Shown here piece after piece: positions 23,421 to 30,494 of a DNA stretch of 41,619 bases. The notes below the pieces were generated by a model. That model ran no database searches and was not told the DNA's origin. It saw only the letters and a list, made by a program, of their open reading frames with translations. How positions within the stretch are numbered: position 1 is the first letter of the stretch; each line of letters begins with the position of its first letter. A program made the position numbers and the translations under genes. The DNA comes from a virus. The DNA is taken from positions 1 to 41,619 of IMG/VR virus record IMGVR_UViG_3300027754_000190; one strand, written 5' to 3'.

Positions 23421-23695
23421 TCAATCTAGACTTCAGCATTGCTAACCCATGGCGAACCGATAAGATTTGGGATATCCTATGGAGCAAATCAAGATTGATC
23501 ACCCAGAACAAGGCCTGGGAGTTCAACGGATACCGCACTGGCCGTATCATCAATCTAGAGTTTGAATGGACACTACAAGGCGACCACGCAGGTGCTAGAA
23601 TCATGTTGGGTGTGTTTGGATACGAAGTTGAACTGGCCTTCTACGACACACGGCATTGGGATTATGATCTAGCCACTTGGAAATGTTATCAATGA
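23417..23695 (+). CDS. Conserved phage protein, 92 aa
   Basis: Beta-sheet-like small protein with Trp-rich N-terminus (NPWRTDKIWDILWSKSRLI) and alternating strands (GARIMLGVFGYEVELAFYDT) ending in RHWDYDLATWKCYQ. Recurs in large phages as I recall; no function known. Four-base overlaps at both ends. Confidence 0.6.
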   Translation: MINLDFSIANPWRTDKIWDILWSKSRLITQNKAWEFNGYRTGRIINLEFEWTLQGDHAGARIMLGVFGYEVELAFYDTRHWDYDLATWKCYQ

Positions 23696-23901
23696 ACTCG
23701 TTGATCGAACGCATGGCCAGTGAAGCCGGACTCAAATACTCGCCCGAGCAAGCAGAAGCAGTGGAGCGACTAGTTCGTGTCGCTGCTGCTTTCTGTATTG
23801 ATCAGTGCGGTGGTCGAGGTGTATGTGTGGGATCCACCTTGGTCAAGAACAAGATCCACACAGCATTTGATATGAACCGACCACCAGAAAGAACTTTTTA
23901 A
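23692..23901 (+). CDS. Small protein distantly like the HFGVE family, 69 aa
   Basis: MNSLIERMASEAG at the start and VERLVRVAAAFCIDQCG in the middle match the spacing of the HFGVE-family core, but the ending (IHTAFDMNRPPERTF) lacks the signature. Could be a diverged paralogue. The start at 23692 overlaps the previous stop. Confidence 0.55.
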   Translation: MNSLIERMASEAGLKYSPEQAEAVERLVRVAAAFCIDQCGGRGVCVGSTLVKNKIHTAFDMNRPPERTF

Positions 23902-23908
23902 GGAGAAA

Positions 23909-24124
23909 ATGATGGCAACAGCAAAGACAGTGAATAAACTTGGAGACAAGTTGGTCAAAGTGAATGAGAACTTCTCAATCAACATGTATGACAATGGCTT
24001 CATGGTGGAAGCCGGCGGCCGCAACAAAAAAGGCGACTATGTGAATGCAAAGATCATGTGCAGCAATGTGGATGAGGTGTTGAGCCTTGTGCGCGAAGCA
24101 TGTGAAATGGAAAGGGATGCATGA
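23909..24124 (+). CDS. Conserved small phage protein, 71 aa
   Basis: Compact alpha/beta protein with VNENFSINMYDNGFMVEAGG and a C-terminal helix DEVLSLVREACEMERDA. I recognise the type from T4-like phages, without function. AAGGAG precedes the start; the end overlaps the next gene by 4 bases. Confidence 0.65.
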   Translation: MMATAKTVNKLGDKLVKVNENFSINMYDNGFMVEAGGRNKKGDYVNAKIMCSNVDEVLSLVREACEMERDA

Positions 24125-24411
24125 TGGACAAAGTAAAAATCAGTGGTATTGATTATTCAATCGTGATGCGGTCGCCTGAAGAAATGGGCGGAAATATTGG
24201 TCTTGCCAATTTCAATAACCAAGAAATTTCGATCAATCAAAGCATGACACCCCAGACAGTCAAGATTGCAAAGTGGCACGAAGTCATTCACATTCTTGAT
24301 CACACGTATGATCTAGACATGACCGAGAAACAAGTCAAGTTCTTCACTCATGCATTGATAGCATTGCTTGAAGACAATCCTGGAATAGTGGAACACTTTA
24401 GAGGAGTATGA
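24121..24411 (+). CDS. Predicted HExxH zinc metallopeptidase, 96 aa
   Basis: Contains KWHEVIHILDHTYD with HEVIH at 53-57, the zinc-binding and catalytic pattern of ImmA/IrrE- or SprT-like small peptidases; Asp60 or Asp64 may be the third ligand. The rest is a beta-hairpin N-terminus and a C-terminal helix. The motif alone gives a moderate prediction. A target could be a host regulator, as ImmA-type proteins cleave repressors, but that is inference. Confidence 0.6.
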   Translation: MMDKVKISGIDYSIVMRSPEEMGGNIGLANFNNQEISINQSMTPQTVKIAKWHEVIHILDHTYDLDMTEKQVKFFTHALIALLEDNPGIVEHFRGV

Positions 24412-24412
24412 C

Positions 24413-24829
24413 ATGGCAATGTGGACACTGACAACACAGCACAAAAAGAATGCTGTAGAAAAACAATTCTGGCGCAAAGATGGCGAAACTATCATCCGCA
24501 CAGAAGGCTATCGTTGGGGTACATTCTATTGCGAAAGCGATGACCAACCCGAGATTGACCTAGCCAATCCAGACGAATACAATCTCAGCGAAAGCGATTA
24601 TGATTGGGAACTGGACAACCTGGATGACGGCTGCTGGGCCGAATGGGACTGGCCAGTTGACATGACTGAAGAACAACAGGACGAGATCATGGCCGCCTGG
24701 GAAGAAGATTACTTCGATGGCATGGAACAATTGGGTTGGTCATGCGATGATACTGAATATATCCTGATGGGACCATTGGAGTTGTCAGACGAAGATGGCA
24801 ACACTGTGGGCCAAGGCGAGCCAGATTAG
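24413..24829 (+). CDS. Very acidic conserved phage protein, 138 aa
   Basis: Extremely rich in Asp/Glu/Trp. The C-terminal half has MTEEQQDEIMAAWEEDYFDG, then LGWSCDDTEYILMGPLEL, a pattern I recall from many T4-like phages. The strong negative charge raises the idea of DNA mimicry, but nothing proves it. Last gene of the long early operon. Confidence 0.65.
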   Translation: MAMWTLTTQHKKNAVEKQFWRKDGETIIRTEGYRWGTFYCESDDQPEIDLANPDEYNLSESDYDWELDNLDDGCWAEWDWPVDMTEEQQDEIMAAWEEDYFDGMEQLGWSCDDTEYILMGPLELSDEDGNTVGQGEPD

Positions 24830-24831
24830 AC

Positions 24832-24860
24832 TTGACACACCTCCTGTCTCGTGCTATAAT
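24832..24860 (+). promoter_or_regulatory. Sigma70 promoter of the membrane protein-clpX region
   Basis: TTGACA, 17-bp spacer ending in TGC, TATAAT: an exact consensus with extended -10. Begins two bases after the previous stop and about 190 bp before the next gene. Confidence 0.92.
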
Positions 24861-24866
24861 TGACTG

Positions 24867-25042
24867 GCATGGGCGAGGAGGTGGGTAGTTTGATGGGCGG
24901 GCAGGGTAACATAATCTCGAGATGCCTGTTTGTTCCGTAGCAATTCGAACATAAATCCCGTAGGTGCGACCGAGACCTCGATCGCAAGATCAAAACCAGG
25001 ATGTTCCTGGGGGTATGCTATGAGAAATAGTCTGGAAAGGAT
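24867..25042 (+). other. Long structured leader or small RNA, candidate
   Basis: About 180 transcribed bases without a credible gene. Visible local hairpins: TGTTC/GAACA, GATC-GCAA-GATC (GNRA tetraloop) and CCAGGA-TGT-TCCTGG (perfect 6-bp stem). Long-range pairing of CGAGG near 24874 with CCTCG near 24977 is possible. The first 70 bases are G-rich with GGAGG. A 23-codon reading frame from 24869 lacks a ribosome binding site and is not called. No tRNA features. Confidence 0.45.
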
Positions 25043-25048
25043 GTAGAA

Positions 25049-25372
25049 ATGTCTGTTGAAATTGAGACCTCTGCGCAGAGCATGTCTGAGTCACTCAACT
25101 CGCTTAGAGTAACGCCCTTGCCCATGCACCGTATCTACATGAAGATTGGCAGCACCGCGATCTGGTACAAGATCATGCGTGAAGCCAATGCTCTATATGG
25201 TCGTAACTGGCGCGGTCAATCAGGTGTGAAACGCCGATTGGACCGATCAATATGGGATCTTGGCCACAAAGAAAATCTAGTGGTTTGTTGGTTCGAAGTG
25301 CCTGATGAAAAATTTGGCACATGGGTAGCCTTAAAGTATGCGGTCTCCCTGGTCGCTGCACCCGGTAAATAA
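25049..25372 (+). CDS. Hypothetical protein, 107 aa
   Basis: Basic alpha/beta protein with AIWYKIMREANALYGRNWRG and VVCWFEVPDEKFGTWVALKY. No family recognised. First gene after the long leader, with AAAGGAT as ribosome binding site. The next gene's in-frame upstream extension would overlap its end. Confidence 0.55.
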   Translation: MSVEIETSAQSMSESLNSLRVTPLPMHRIYMKIGSTAIWYKIMREANALYGRNWRGQSGVKRRLDRSIWDLGHKENLVVCWFEVPDEKFGTWVALKYAVSLVAAPGK

Positions 25373-25376
25373 TCTT

Positions 25377-26945
25377 ATGTTCCTCAGTCTTATCACCTTG
25401 GCGGTGGCCTTGAGCCTCAGCGTTATTGCCGCCTATTACAGCATAGCAGGCCTCACTGCGATCTTTGCCGCAGCCGTGATTCCTATCATGGTCATGGGAT
25501 CGATACTAGAAGTGGCCAAGGTGGTTGTGACCATATGGTTGCACGAGTATTGGCACCGAGCCAGGTGGTTGATGAAACTATACTTGGTGCCAGCAGTGGT
25601 GATGTTGATGGTAATCACCAGCATGGGTATCTTTGGTTTCCTATCAAAAGCACACAGCGATCAAAGCCTGGTGTCTGGAGATGTACAAGCCAAGATAGCA
25701 GTGTATGATGAAAAAATCCGGACTGACAAGGAGAACATAGATGTTAATCGCCGAGCTCTTAAACAAATGGACGAGGCTGTGGACCAAGTTATGGGTCGCA
25801 GTTCAGACGAAAAAGGTGCGGACAAGGCTGTGGCTGTACGGCGCGGCCAACAAAAAGAACGTCAGCGCCTGCTTGCGGAAATTGCAGAAAGTCAAAAGCG
25901 TATTGCAGCACTCAATGAAGAACGTGCGCCGATCGCAGCCGAAGTTCGCAAGGTCGAGGCTGAAGTTGGTCCCATCAAATACATAGCAGCACTGATCTAC
26001 GGTGACAACCCTGACACCAATGTGTTAGAACGGGCTGTGCGGTGGGTTATCATCTTGTTGGTATGCGTGTTTGATCCGCTAGCCATCATGATGTTGTTGG
26101 CTGCTACAGAAAGTCTCAAGTGGGCTAGAGAAAAGATCGAGGAAAAGATTGAGGACCCTACAGAAGATATATCCGAGGACGGATACAAAACACCCTGGAC
26201 CTATGAGCCAGACGATGGACCATTGACCGATGAGCAAATTGATCAGATCAAAGACATAGCAGCACAAAAAGAATTTGATATCAACGATCATCCATACTTA
26301 TTCACACCTGCTGGCAATCACACACCGCCGGGTATAGATCCTGTACCGATCCAGGTATATCGTCCTGAACCCAGTGATCCTGAGCTAGAACCTTGCTACA
26401 AGTGTGGTACACCTTTGCTCAATGCTGCTGGCATTGGACCATTCTGTCCAAACAAGGAATGTGATGTCGCCGATGGTCCTTTCTTAAGAGAAGACCGGCC
26501 TGAGATTGTGTTGGCAGGAATCTTGACAGAAGATGAAGATATTGACGAAGAAGATCCTCGTGTGAAATCCAGGATCAAACGCTGGAAACTTGATCATCCA
26601 TTAGACACCTTAAAGAACCAACGTGTGCGTCTCAGGATGGGAATCATCAAACAATTGCCTTGGATGGAATATCCTGACAATACATTCGGCGATACTTTTC
26701 CTACTGATCCCAAGCGCGGTGATACGTTTGTTCGCACAGATGTACAACCTACCGTGGTATACAAGTTCAATGGGCAGTCTTGGATGGAGGTTGACAAAAA
26801 CCTTGCAGACAGCTACACTTACGATGACGCCTACATTAACTACCTGATTGAAAAATTAGATAGCGGCGAATATGATCCGGACTTGCTGAGTGATAGTGAG
26901 AAAGATCAAGTGGCAGAACAACTCAGGAAACAAAATAACCAATGA
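25377..26945 (+). CDS. Large phage membrane protein with coiled coil and Cys4 motif, 522 aa
   Basis: The first 110 residues form a multi-pass membrane domain (two closely spaced helices, then [20 protein letters not shown]). A long periplasmic or cytoplasmic coiled coil follows, then another membrane helix ([20 protein letters not shown]). The tail is acidic, with CYKCGTPLL and CPNKEC (zinc-ribbon-like), then [20 protein letters not shown] know similar proteins in T4-like marine phages, function unknown. The start at 25377 avoids overlap; an in-frame ATG at 25338 is the alternative. Overlaps clpX by 4 bases. Confidence 0.65.
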   Translation: MFLSLITLAVALSLSVIAAYYSIAGLTAIFAAAVIPIMVMGSILEVAKVVVTIWLHEYWHRARWLMKLYLVPAVVMLMVITSMGIFGFLSKAHSDQSLVSGDVQAKIAVYDEKIRTDKENIDVNRRALKQMDEAVDQVMGRSSDEKGADKAVAVRRGQQKERQRLLAEIAESQKRIAALNEERAPIAAEVRKVEAEVGPIKYIAALIYGDNPDTNVLERAVRWVIILLVCVFDPLAIMMLLAATESLKWAREKIEEKIEDPTEDISEDGYKTPWTYEPDDGPLTDEQIDQIKDIAAQKEFDINDHPYLFTPAGNHTPPGIDPVPIQVYRPEPSDPELEPCYKCGTPLLNAAGIGPFCPNKECDVADGPFLREDRPEIVLAGILTEDEDIDEEDPRVKSRIKRWKLDHPLDTLKNQRVRLRMGIIKQLPWMEYPDNTFGDTFPTDPKRGDTFVRTDVQPTVVYKFNGQSWMEVDKNLADSYTYDDAYINYLIEKLDSGEYDPDLLSDSEKDQVAEQLRKQNNQ

Positions 26946-28147
26946 AAATTAACGAATCAACTGATACCTGTAGCTTCTGTTCCAAACACAAAGATTCGGT
27001 GACCAAACTTATTGTAGGTGAGTCGGTGGCTATCTGTAATGAATGTGTGGAACTATGCGAAACTCTGCTGAAAGATGAACTTGTGACTCCACCCAGCGAT
27101 CCATCAGCATCACTGGATCCAATGGAGATCAAACAACATCTTGACCGCTATGTGATCGGTCAGGATCCGGCCAAACAAGTACTGAGTGTAGCAGTGGTAA
27201 ATCATTATAAACGTATCAACAACAAAGAATCTGATGTGGAGATTGAAAAGACCAACATCTTGATGTTAGGCCCCACTGGCTCGGGCAAAACTTTGTTGGC
27301 CCGCACTATCGCACGTTATCTAGACGTGCCTTTTGTTATCGCAGACGCTACCAGTCTTACCGAAGCCGGGTATGTGGGCGATGATGTAGAAAGCATGATC
27401 AGTAGATTGTTTGCTGCGTCTGGCAACGACGTAGACAAAACACAGCGCGGTATTGTGTTTATTGATGAGATTGACAAGATCAGTCGCAAAAGTGAGAGTG
27501 CCAGTATCACTCGAGATGTCAGCGGAGAAGGTGTGCAACAGGCATTGCTCAAGTTGGTGGAAGGTACCAAATGCAGGATCACCCCGCAGGGTGGCCGCAA
27601 GCATCCATCTGGTGAAACTGTGGAGATTGATACCAAGAATATCTTGTTTATCGGTGGTGGTGCGTTTGTGGGACTAGATAATCTGGTAAAAAATCGCACA
27701 AAGGGCACAACCATCGGCTTTGGTGCCAACATGGACAGAGACACATCCATGCATCTGGCACAGACCACCCCAGAAGATCTCATGCGCTATGGTATGATTC
27801 CAGAGTTTGTGGGGCGATTCCAAAATTGGGTATCGCTTGCTGAACTCAGCAAACAGGATCTAGTGCAAATCCTAACACAGGTTAGACACAGCTACATTTC
27901 GCAATACAGCTGGTTATTCAATTGCGACAATGTAGAACTAACATTCACTGACTCTGCGTTGGATCTCATTGCCGAACGCACATTGCAGAACAAAACCGGC
28001 GCACGTGGCCTGCATTCAGAACTGGAACGGGTATTGCTGCCACACATGTTCTATCTGCGCCAATATCACAAACAAGGAATAAAAACCGTGACGATCGATG
28101 TGGATCAAGTGGCGGAACCTGTGGCACTAAAAGCAGCTAATCTTTAG
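26942..28147 (+). CDS. clpX: ClpX-type AAA+ unfoldase
   Basis: 401 aa, nearly full length. ClpX unfolds tagged proteins and feeds them to ClpP. Zinc-binding domain: Cys10, Cys13, Cys31, Cys34. Walker A GPTGSGKT at 110-117, Walker B FIDEID at 173-178, pore loop GYVG with Tyr144, RKH loop at 219-221, and the ClpP-docking loop IGF at 258-260. So it keeps both substrate handling and ClpP contact. No clpP is in the window, so it would use host ClpP. The host-like sequence suggests transfer from a bacterium. Start ATGA overlaps the upstream stop. Confidence 0.96.
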   Translation: MKINESTDTCSFCSKHKDSVTKLIVGESVAICNECVELCETLLKDELVTPPSDPSASLDPMEIKQHLDRYVIGQDPAKQVLSVAVVNHYKRINNKESDVEIEKTNILMLGPTGSGKTLLARTIARYLDVPFVIADATSLTEAGYVGDDVESMISRLFAASGNDVDKTQRGIVFIDEIDKISRKSESASITRDVSGEGVQQALLKLVEGTKCRITPQGGRKHPSGETVEIDTKNILFIGGGAFVGLDNLVKNRTKGTTIGFGANMDRDTSMHLAQTTPEDLMRYGMIPEFVGRFQNWVSLAELSKQDLVQILTQVRHSYISQYSWLFNCDNVELTFTDSALDLIAERTLQNKTGARGLHSELERVLLPHMFYLRQYHKQGIKTVTIDVDQVAEPVALKAANL

Positions 28148-28151
28148 CATC

Positions 28152-28418
28152 ATGTACATTGCTTTTGACCTCAAGCGAGATAGCGCCTTGGGCGCCGGAG
28201 CCACGGCTGCATGGTGGAATCACATCTTACATCAAGAGTTGAGTATTTGGTATCAGAAGCACACGATTGCTTACCAAATCAAAACGGTAAAATATGTCAC
28301 CAGGGTGGTGCTAGAGCCCGATGAGATGTATAGTTTTTTCGCCATGACTTGGAATCCTGTGAATCCAGAACTCAGAAATTATCGTGTGGTTGAACCAATG
28401 AGTCTTGACAACCATTGA
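28152..28418 (+). CDS. Conserved small phage protein, 88 aa
   Basis: N-terminal MYIAFDLKRDSALGAGATAA, then AWWNHILHQELSIWY and a VVLEPDEMYSFFAMTW strand. A recurring phage hypothetical protein as I recall. It lies between clpX and hsp20 and its 3' end holds the hsp20 promoter -35. No function recognised. Confidence 0.6.
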   Translation: MYIAFDLKRDSALGAGATAAWWNHILHQELSIWYQKHTIAYQIKTVKYVTRVVLEPDEMYSFFAMTWNPVNPELRNYRVVEPMSLDNH

Positions 28419-28435
28419 GATTTTGTGTATAAATA
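28405..28435 (+). promoter_or_regulatory. hsp20 promoter: sigma70 -35/-10 merged with T4 late box
   Basis: TTGACA (28405-28410), 17-bp spacer, then TATAAATA (28428-28435). The octamer is the exact T4 late consensus and its first six bases also serve as a -10. The gene could be read both early and late. Confidence 0.7.
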
Positions 28436-28439
28436 CACT

Positions 28440-28465
28440 TGTAGATGCCCATGGTGGGGTCTACA
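28440..28465 (+). promoter_or_regulatory. 5'-terminal stem-loop of the hsp20 leader
   Basis: TGTAGA (28440-28445) / TCTACA (28460-28465) with an inner CCC/GGG pairing. It begins 5 bases after the TATAAATA box, so it would sit at the very 5' end of the mRNA. Confidence 0.5.
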
Positions 28466-28501
28466 CAAAACGTCATACTTGCTTATTAAAGGAGAAAACA
28501 A

Positions 28502-28951
28502 ATGACAAAAACTCTACACCTTCGTGCCCTGGATATTCCAGAATTTACCAAATTTGGTATTGGTTTCAACACCATGTTTGACGAGCTGCACAGGATACAC
28601 TCTCAGCAGTCCGGCACAAATTACCCTCCATACAATGTAGTACAAATCGATGAGGACGAGTACATGATCAGTTTGGCTGTGGCTGGATTTGGCTTGGACA
28701 ATCTCACAGTGACCAAGGACAAAAACTTCTTGATCATCGAAGGCAAACAACACGAACTCGCAGATGCTGTTGAACCCAACTATCTACATCGTGGAATCAG
28801 TGCAAGAGATTTCCGCAGAGAGTTCAAGCTGGCCGATCATGTGGAAATAGATCATGCACACTTGGAACTGGGTATCTTGAATATTCACCTAAAACGTGAT
28901 ATTCCTGAGGCACAAAAGCCCAAGACGATCGCTATTTCTTACGCTAAGTAA
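28502..28951 (+). CDS. Small heat-shock protein (Hsp20/IbpA family)
   Basis: 149 aa. Holdase chaperone that binds unfolding proteins. An N-terminal arm (1-45) is followed by the alpha-crystallin domain (about 46-138): YNVVQIDEDEYMISLAVAGF, LTVTKDKNFLIIEGK, HRGISARDFRREFKLADHVE and LGILNIHLKRDIPE. The C-terminal tail KPKTIAI carries the I-x-I anchor. AAAGGAGAA ribosome binding site. Related proteins occur in T4-like cyanophages, where a role in virion assembly or host stress has been proposed. Confidence 0.95.
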   Translation: MTKTLHLRALDIPEFTKFGIGFNTMFDELHRIHSQQSGTNYPPYNVVQIDEDEYMISLAVAGFGLDNLTVTKDKNFLIIEGKQHELADAVEPNYLHRGISARDFRREFKLADHVEIDHAHLELGILNIHLKRDIPEAQKPKTIAISYAK

Positions 28952-28994
28952 TATAATAAAACATAGAGTGTGCGGCACGGTGTTGCACACTCTA
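28952..28994 (+). promoter_or_regulatory. TATAATAA box and 5' stem-loop before clpS
   Basis: TATAATAA (28952-28959) has no clear -35. Five bases later a perfect 10-bp stem TAGAGTGTGC (28964-28973) / GCACACTCTA (28985-28994) starts. No T-run follows, so it does not look like a terminator. AGGA and the clpS start come 14 bases after the stem. Confidence 0.55.
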
Positions 28995-29008
28995 ACATAG
29001 GAACCAAT

Positions 29009-29326
29009 ATGTCGCAATCAGATACCCGCACTAAAATCAAACCGTCAGAGGCAGTTAAAGAACCGCCATGGTTCAAGGTAGTCTATCTCAATGACAACCA
29101 AACCTCCATGGAATTTGTAGTTGAATCATTGATTGACTATTTTGATTACACGGTAGAAACTGCCGAACAGATCACAGTGGATGTGCATCAAACTGGTTCG
29201 GCCTGCGTGGCAGTATTGCCTTATGAAATCGCTGAACAAAAAGGCGTTGAAGTAACCTTGCTAGCACGGGCTCAGGGCTTTCCTTTGCAGATCAAGCTAG
29301 AACCCGAAAACATGGTCAGTAGTTAA
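29009..29326 (+). CDS. clpS: ClpS-type N-degron adaptor
   Basis: 105 aa. ClpS recognises proteins with Leu, Phe, Tyr or Trp at the N-terminus and delivers them to ClpA-ClpP. The core PPWFKVVYLNDNQTSMEFVV has the pocket residues Asn28, Asp29 and Met34, and DVHQTG gives His60, all matching bacterial ClpS. One family Asp is Asn30. The flexible N-terminal tail (1-18), needed for handover to the unfoldase, is present. No clpA is here, so host ClpA or the phage ClpX would be the partner. AGGA precedes the ATG at 29009. Confidence 0.92.
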   Translation: MSQSDTRTKIKPSEAVKEPPWFKVVYLNDNQTSMEFVVESLIDYFDYTVETAEQITVDVHQTGSACVAVLPYEIAEQKGVEVTLLARAQGFPLQIKLEPENMVSS

Positions 29327-30104
29327 CGACCACACGTTTGGGGTAATACACATGTTGAGCATACGGTGCATCTGATCGGCCTCTGCAGTTGTTGACGAAT
29401 CTCACATTGCTGCGTGTTTGATCCACTGATCCGTGATAGTGGCCAAAACACCAGGTATCGATTTTGTTTTCAGTATCTGCTGCTAGAGCCTGCATCATGT
29501 ATCGATTGCCCATCACATTGAATCTCATGGTACCTGCTAGATCTATATCATGTGCTATCAGCGCCGGATCCGGAACAAAGTGAGTGACCATGATGATTTT
29601 TTTGACATCTCTATGTGTTTGTAATCGTTTCACAGAGTTCATCATATATGCTGCATCAGTTGCTGCCATTTTGGCCAGTTTTCGAGTTACATCTTCGTTT
29701 ATGCCATATTCGCCTTGGCACCAAGCTTCGGTAGCAGCAGAATCTATGGTGGAGTCAAAGTCAAACCCGCACCATCCATTAGTACCTAAGATGGCCACAC
29801 CATCTGCTATGACCATGTTGTCTTGGAGATAAACCACGTTTGGAATCTTATCAATTTTACGAGCTAGATCCAGATAGCTTTTGCCCACACTATCTAGTCG
29901 CCCCGAATGTTCGTCATTGCCATCGATATAAAACACAGCTTGATAACATTGCCCTAGATGATGCAGTACTTTGAGTACATCGGGCCTATTACGGCCGATA
30001 TCGCCGGCCACGATGCAAACAGGACTGGTGGCCTGTGATTCCCAGGAGAAGTCGCCCCAGGTATCGATGTGTAGGTCAGAAATTAAGTCAAATACAAATG
30101 TCAT
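29316..30104 (-). CDS. Calcineurin-like metallophosphoesterase, 262 aa
   Basis: All metal-site motifs are present in order: SDLHID, VAGDIGR, GNDEH, MVTHFVPD and FGHYHG. The family includes phosphatases, nucleases and nucleotide pyrophosphatases; the substrate is unknown. It runs opposite to clpS and their 3' ends overlap by 11 bases. A TTAAATAT box (30110-30117) lies 5 bases before the ATG and there is no Shine-Dalgarno sequence, so the mRNA may be leaderless. Confidence 0.88.
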   Translation of the reverse strand: MTFVFDLISDLHIDTWGDFSWESQATSPVCIVAGDIGRNRPDVLKVLHHLGQCYQAVFYIDGNDEHSGRLDSVGKSYLDLARKIDKIPNVVYLQDNMVIADGVAILGTNGWCGFDFDSTIDSAATEAWCQGEYGINEDVTRKLAKMAATDAAYMMNSVKRLQTHRDVKKIIMVTHFVPDPALIAHDIDLAGTMRFNVMGNRYMMQALAADTENKIDTWCFGHYHGSVDQTRSNVRFVNNCRGRSDAPYAQHVYYPKRVVVNY

Positions 30105-30109
30105 GATAC

Positions 30110-30117
30110 ATATTTAA
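30110..30117 (-). promoter_or_regulatory. Late-promoter-like box TTAAATAT for the phosphoesterase
   Basis: Minus-strand octamer ending 5 bases before the start codon. With T4-type late spacing, the first transcribed base would be the A of ATG. Confidence 0.4.
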
Positions 30118-30128
30118 AAGGAAACACG

Positions 30129-30491
30129 ATGAACATTATTTTTGGAGACTCTATCAAATACATACCCGACAGTTTTACCTGTTTGGAGTTGGACTCATTC
30201 CGAGTGCCTGGCGGCGACGCCATGCCCACTTGGTGTGTGGTAGAAAAGGTCCCGTTGAGTGAATTCCCGCTGCTGGAAGCACACAAGAAAATACATGCTG
30301 ATATCATCCAATACTACAGAGAACAGCAATGGAATTATTGTGAACAGGCCATCCAAGGCATGATGGGAAAATGGGACAGAGAGCTAGATAGTTTCTACAC
30401 AGACTTGCTACAGCGAGTACTGCATTTCAAGCAAAATGCACCTGCAGCTGGCTGGGATCATGTGCGAGTCAAAGAACTACAAACAAAATAA
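30129..30491 (+). CDS. Conserved T4-like phage protein, 120 aa
   Basis: N-terminal MNIIFGDSIKYIPDSFTCLE followed by WCVVEKVPLSEFPLLEAHKK and a C-terminal helical DRELDSFYTDLLQRV. Recurs in T4-like phages as I recall, with no assigned function. AAAAGGAAA ribosome binding site. Divergent from the phosphoesterase with 24 bases between starts. Confidence 0.65.
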   Translation: MNIIFGDSIKYIPDSFTCLELDSFRVPGGDAMPTWCVVEKVPLSEFPLLEAHKKIHADIIQYYREQQWNYCEQAIQGMMGKWDRELDSFYTDLLQRVLHFKQNAPAAGWDHVRVKELQTK

Positions 30492-30494
30492 TTA

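Noticed and set aside
24861-25048. Possible tRNA or short ORFs in the leader
   Set aside because: ATTCGAAC superficially resembles a T-loop, but no acceptor stem, anticodon arm or CCA pairing can be built. The 23-codon frame from 24869 and a 9-codon frame further on lack ribosome binding sites.
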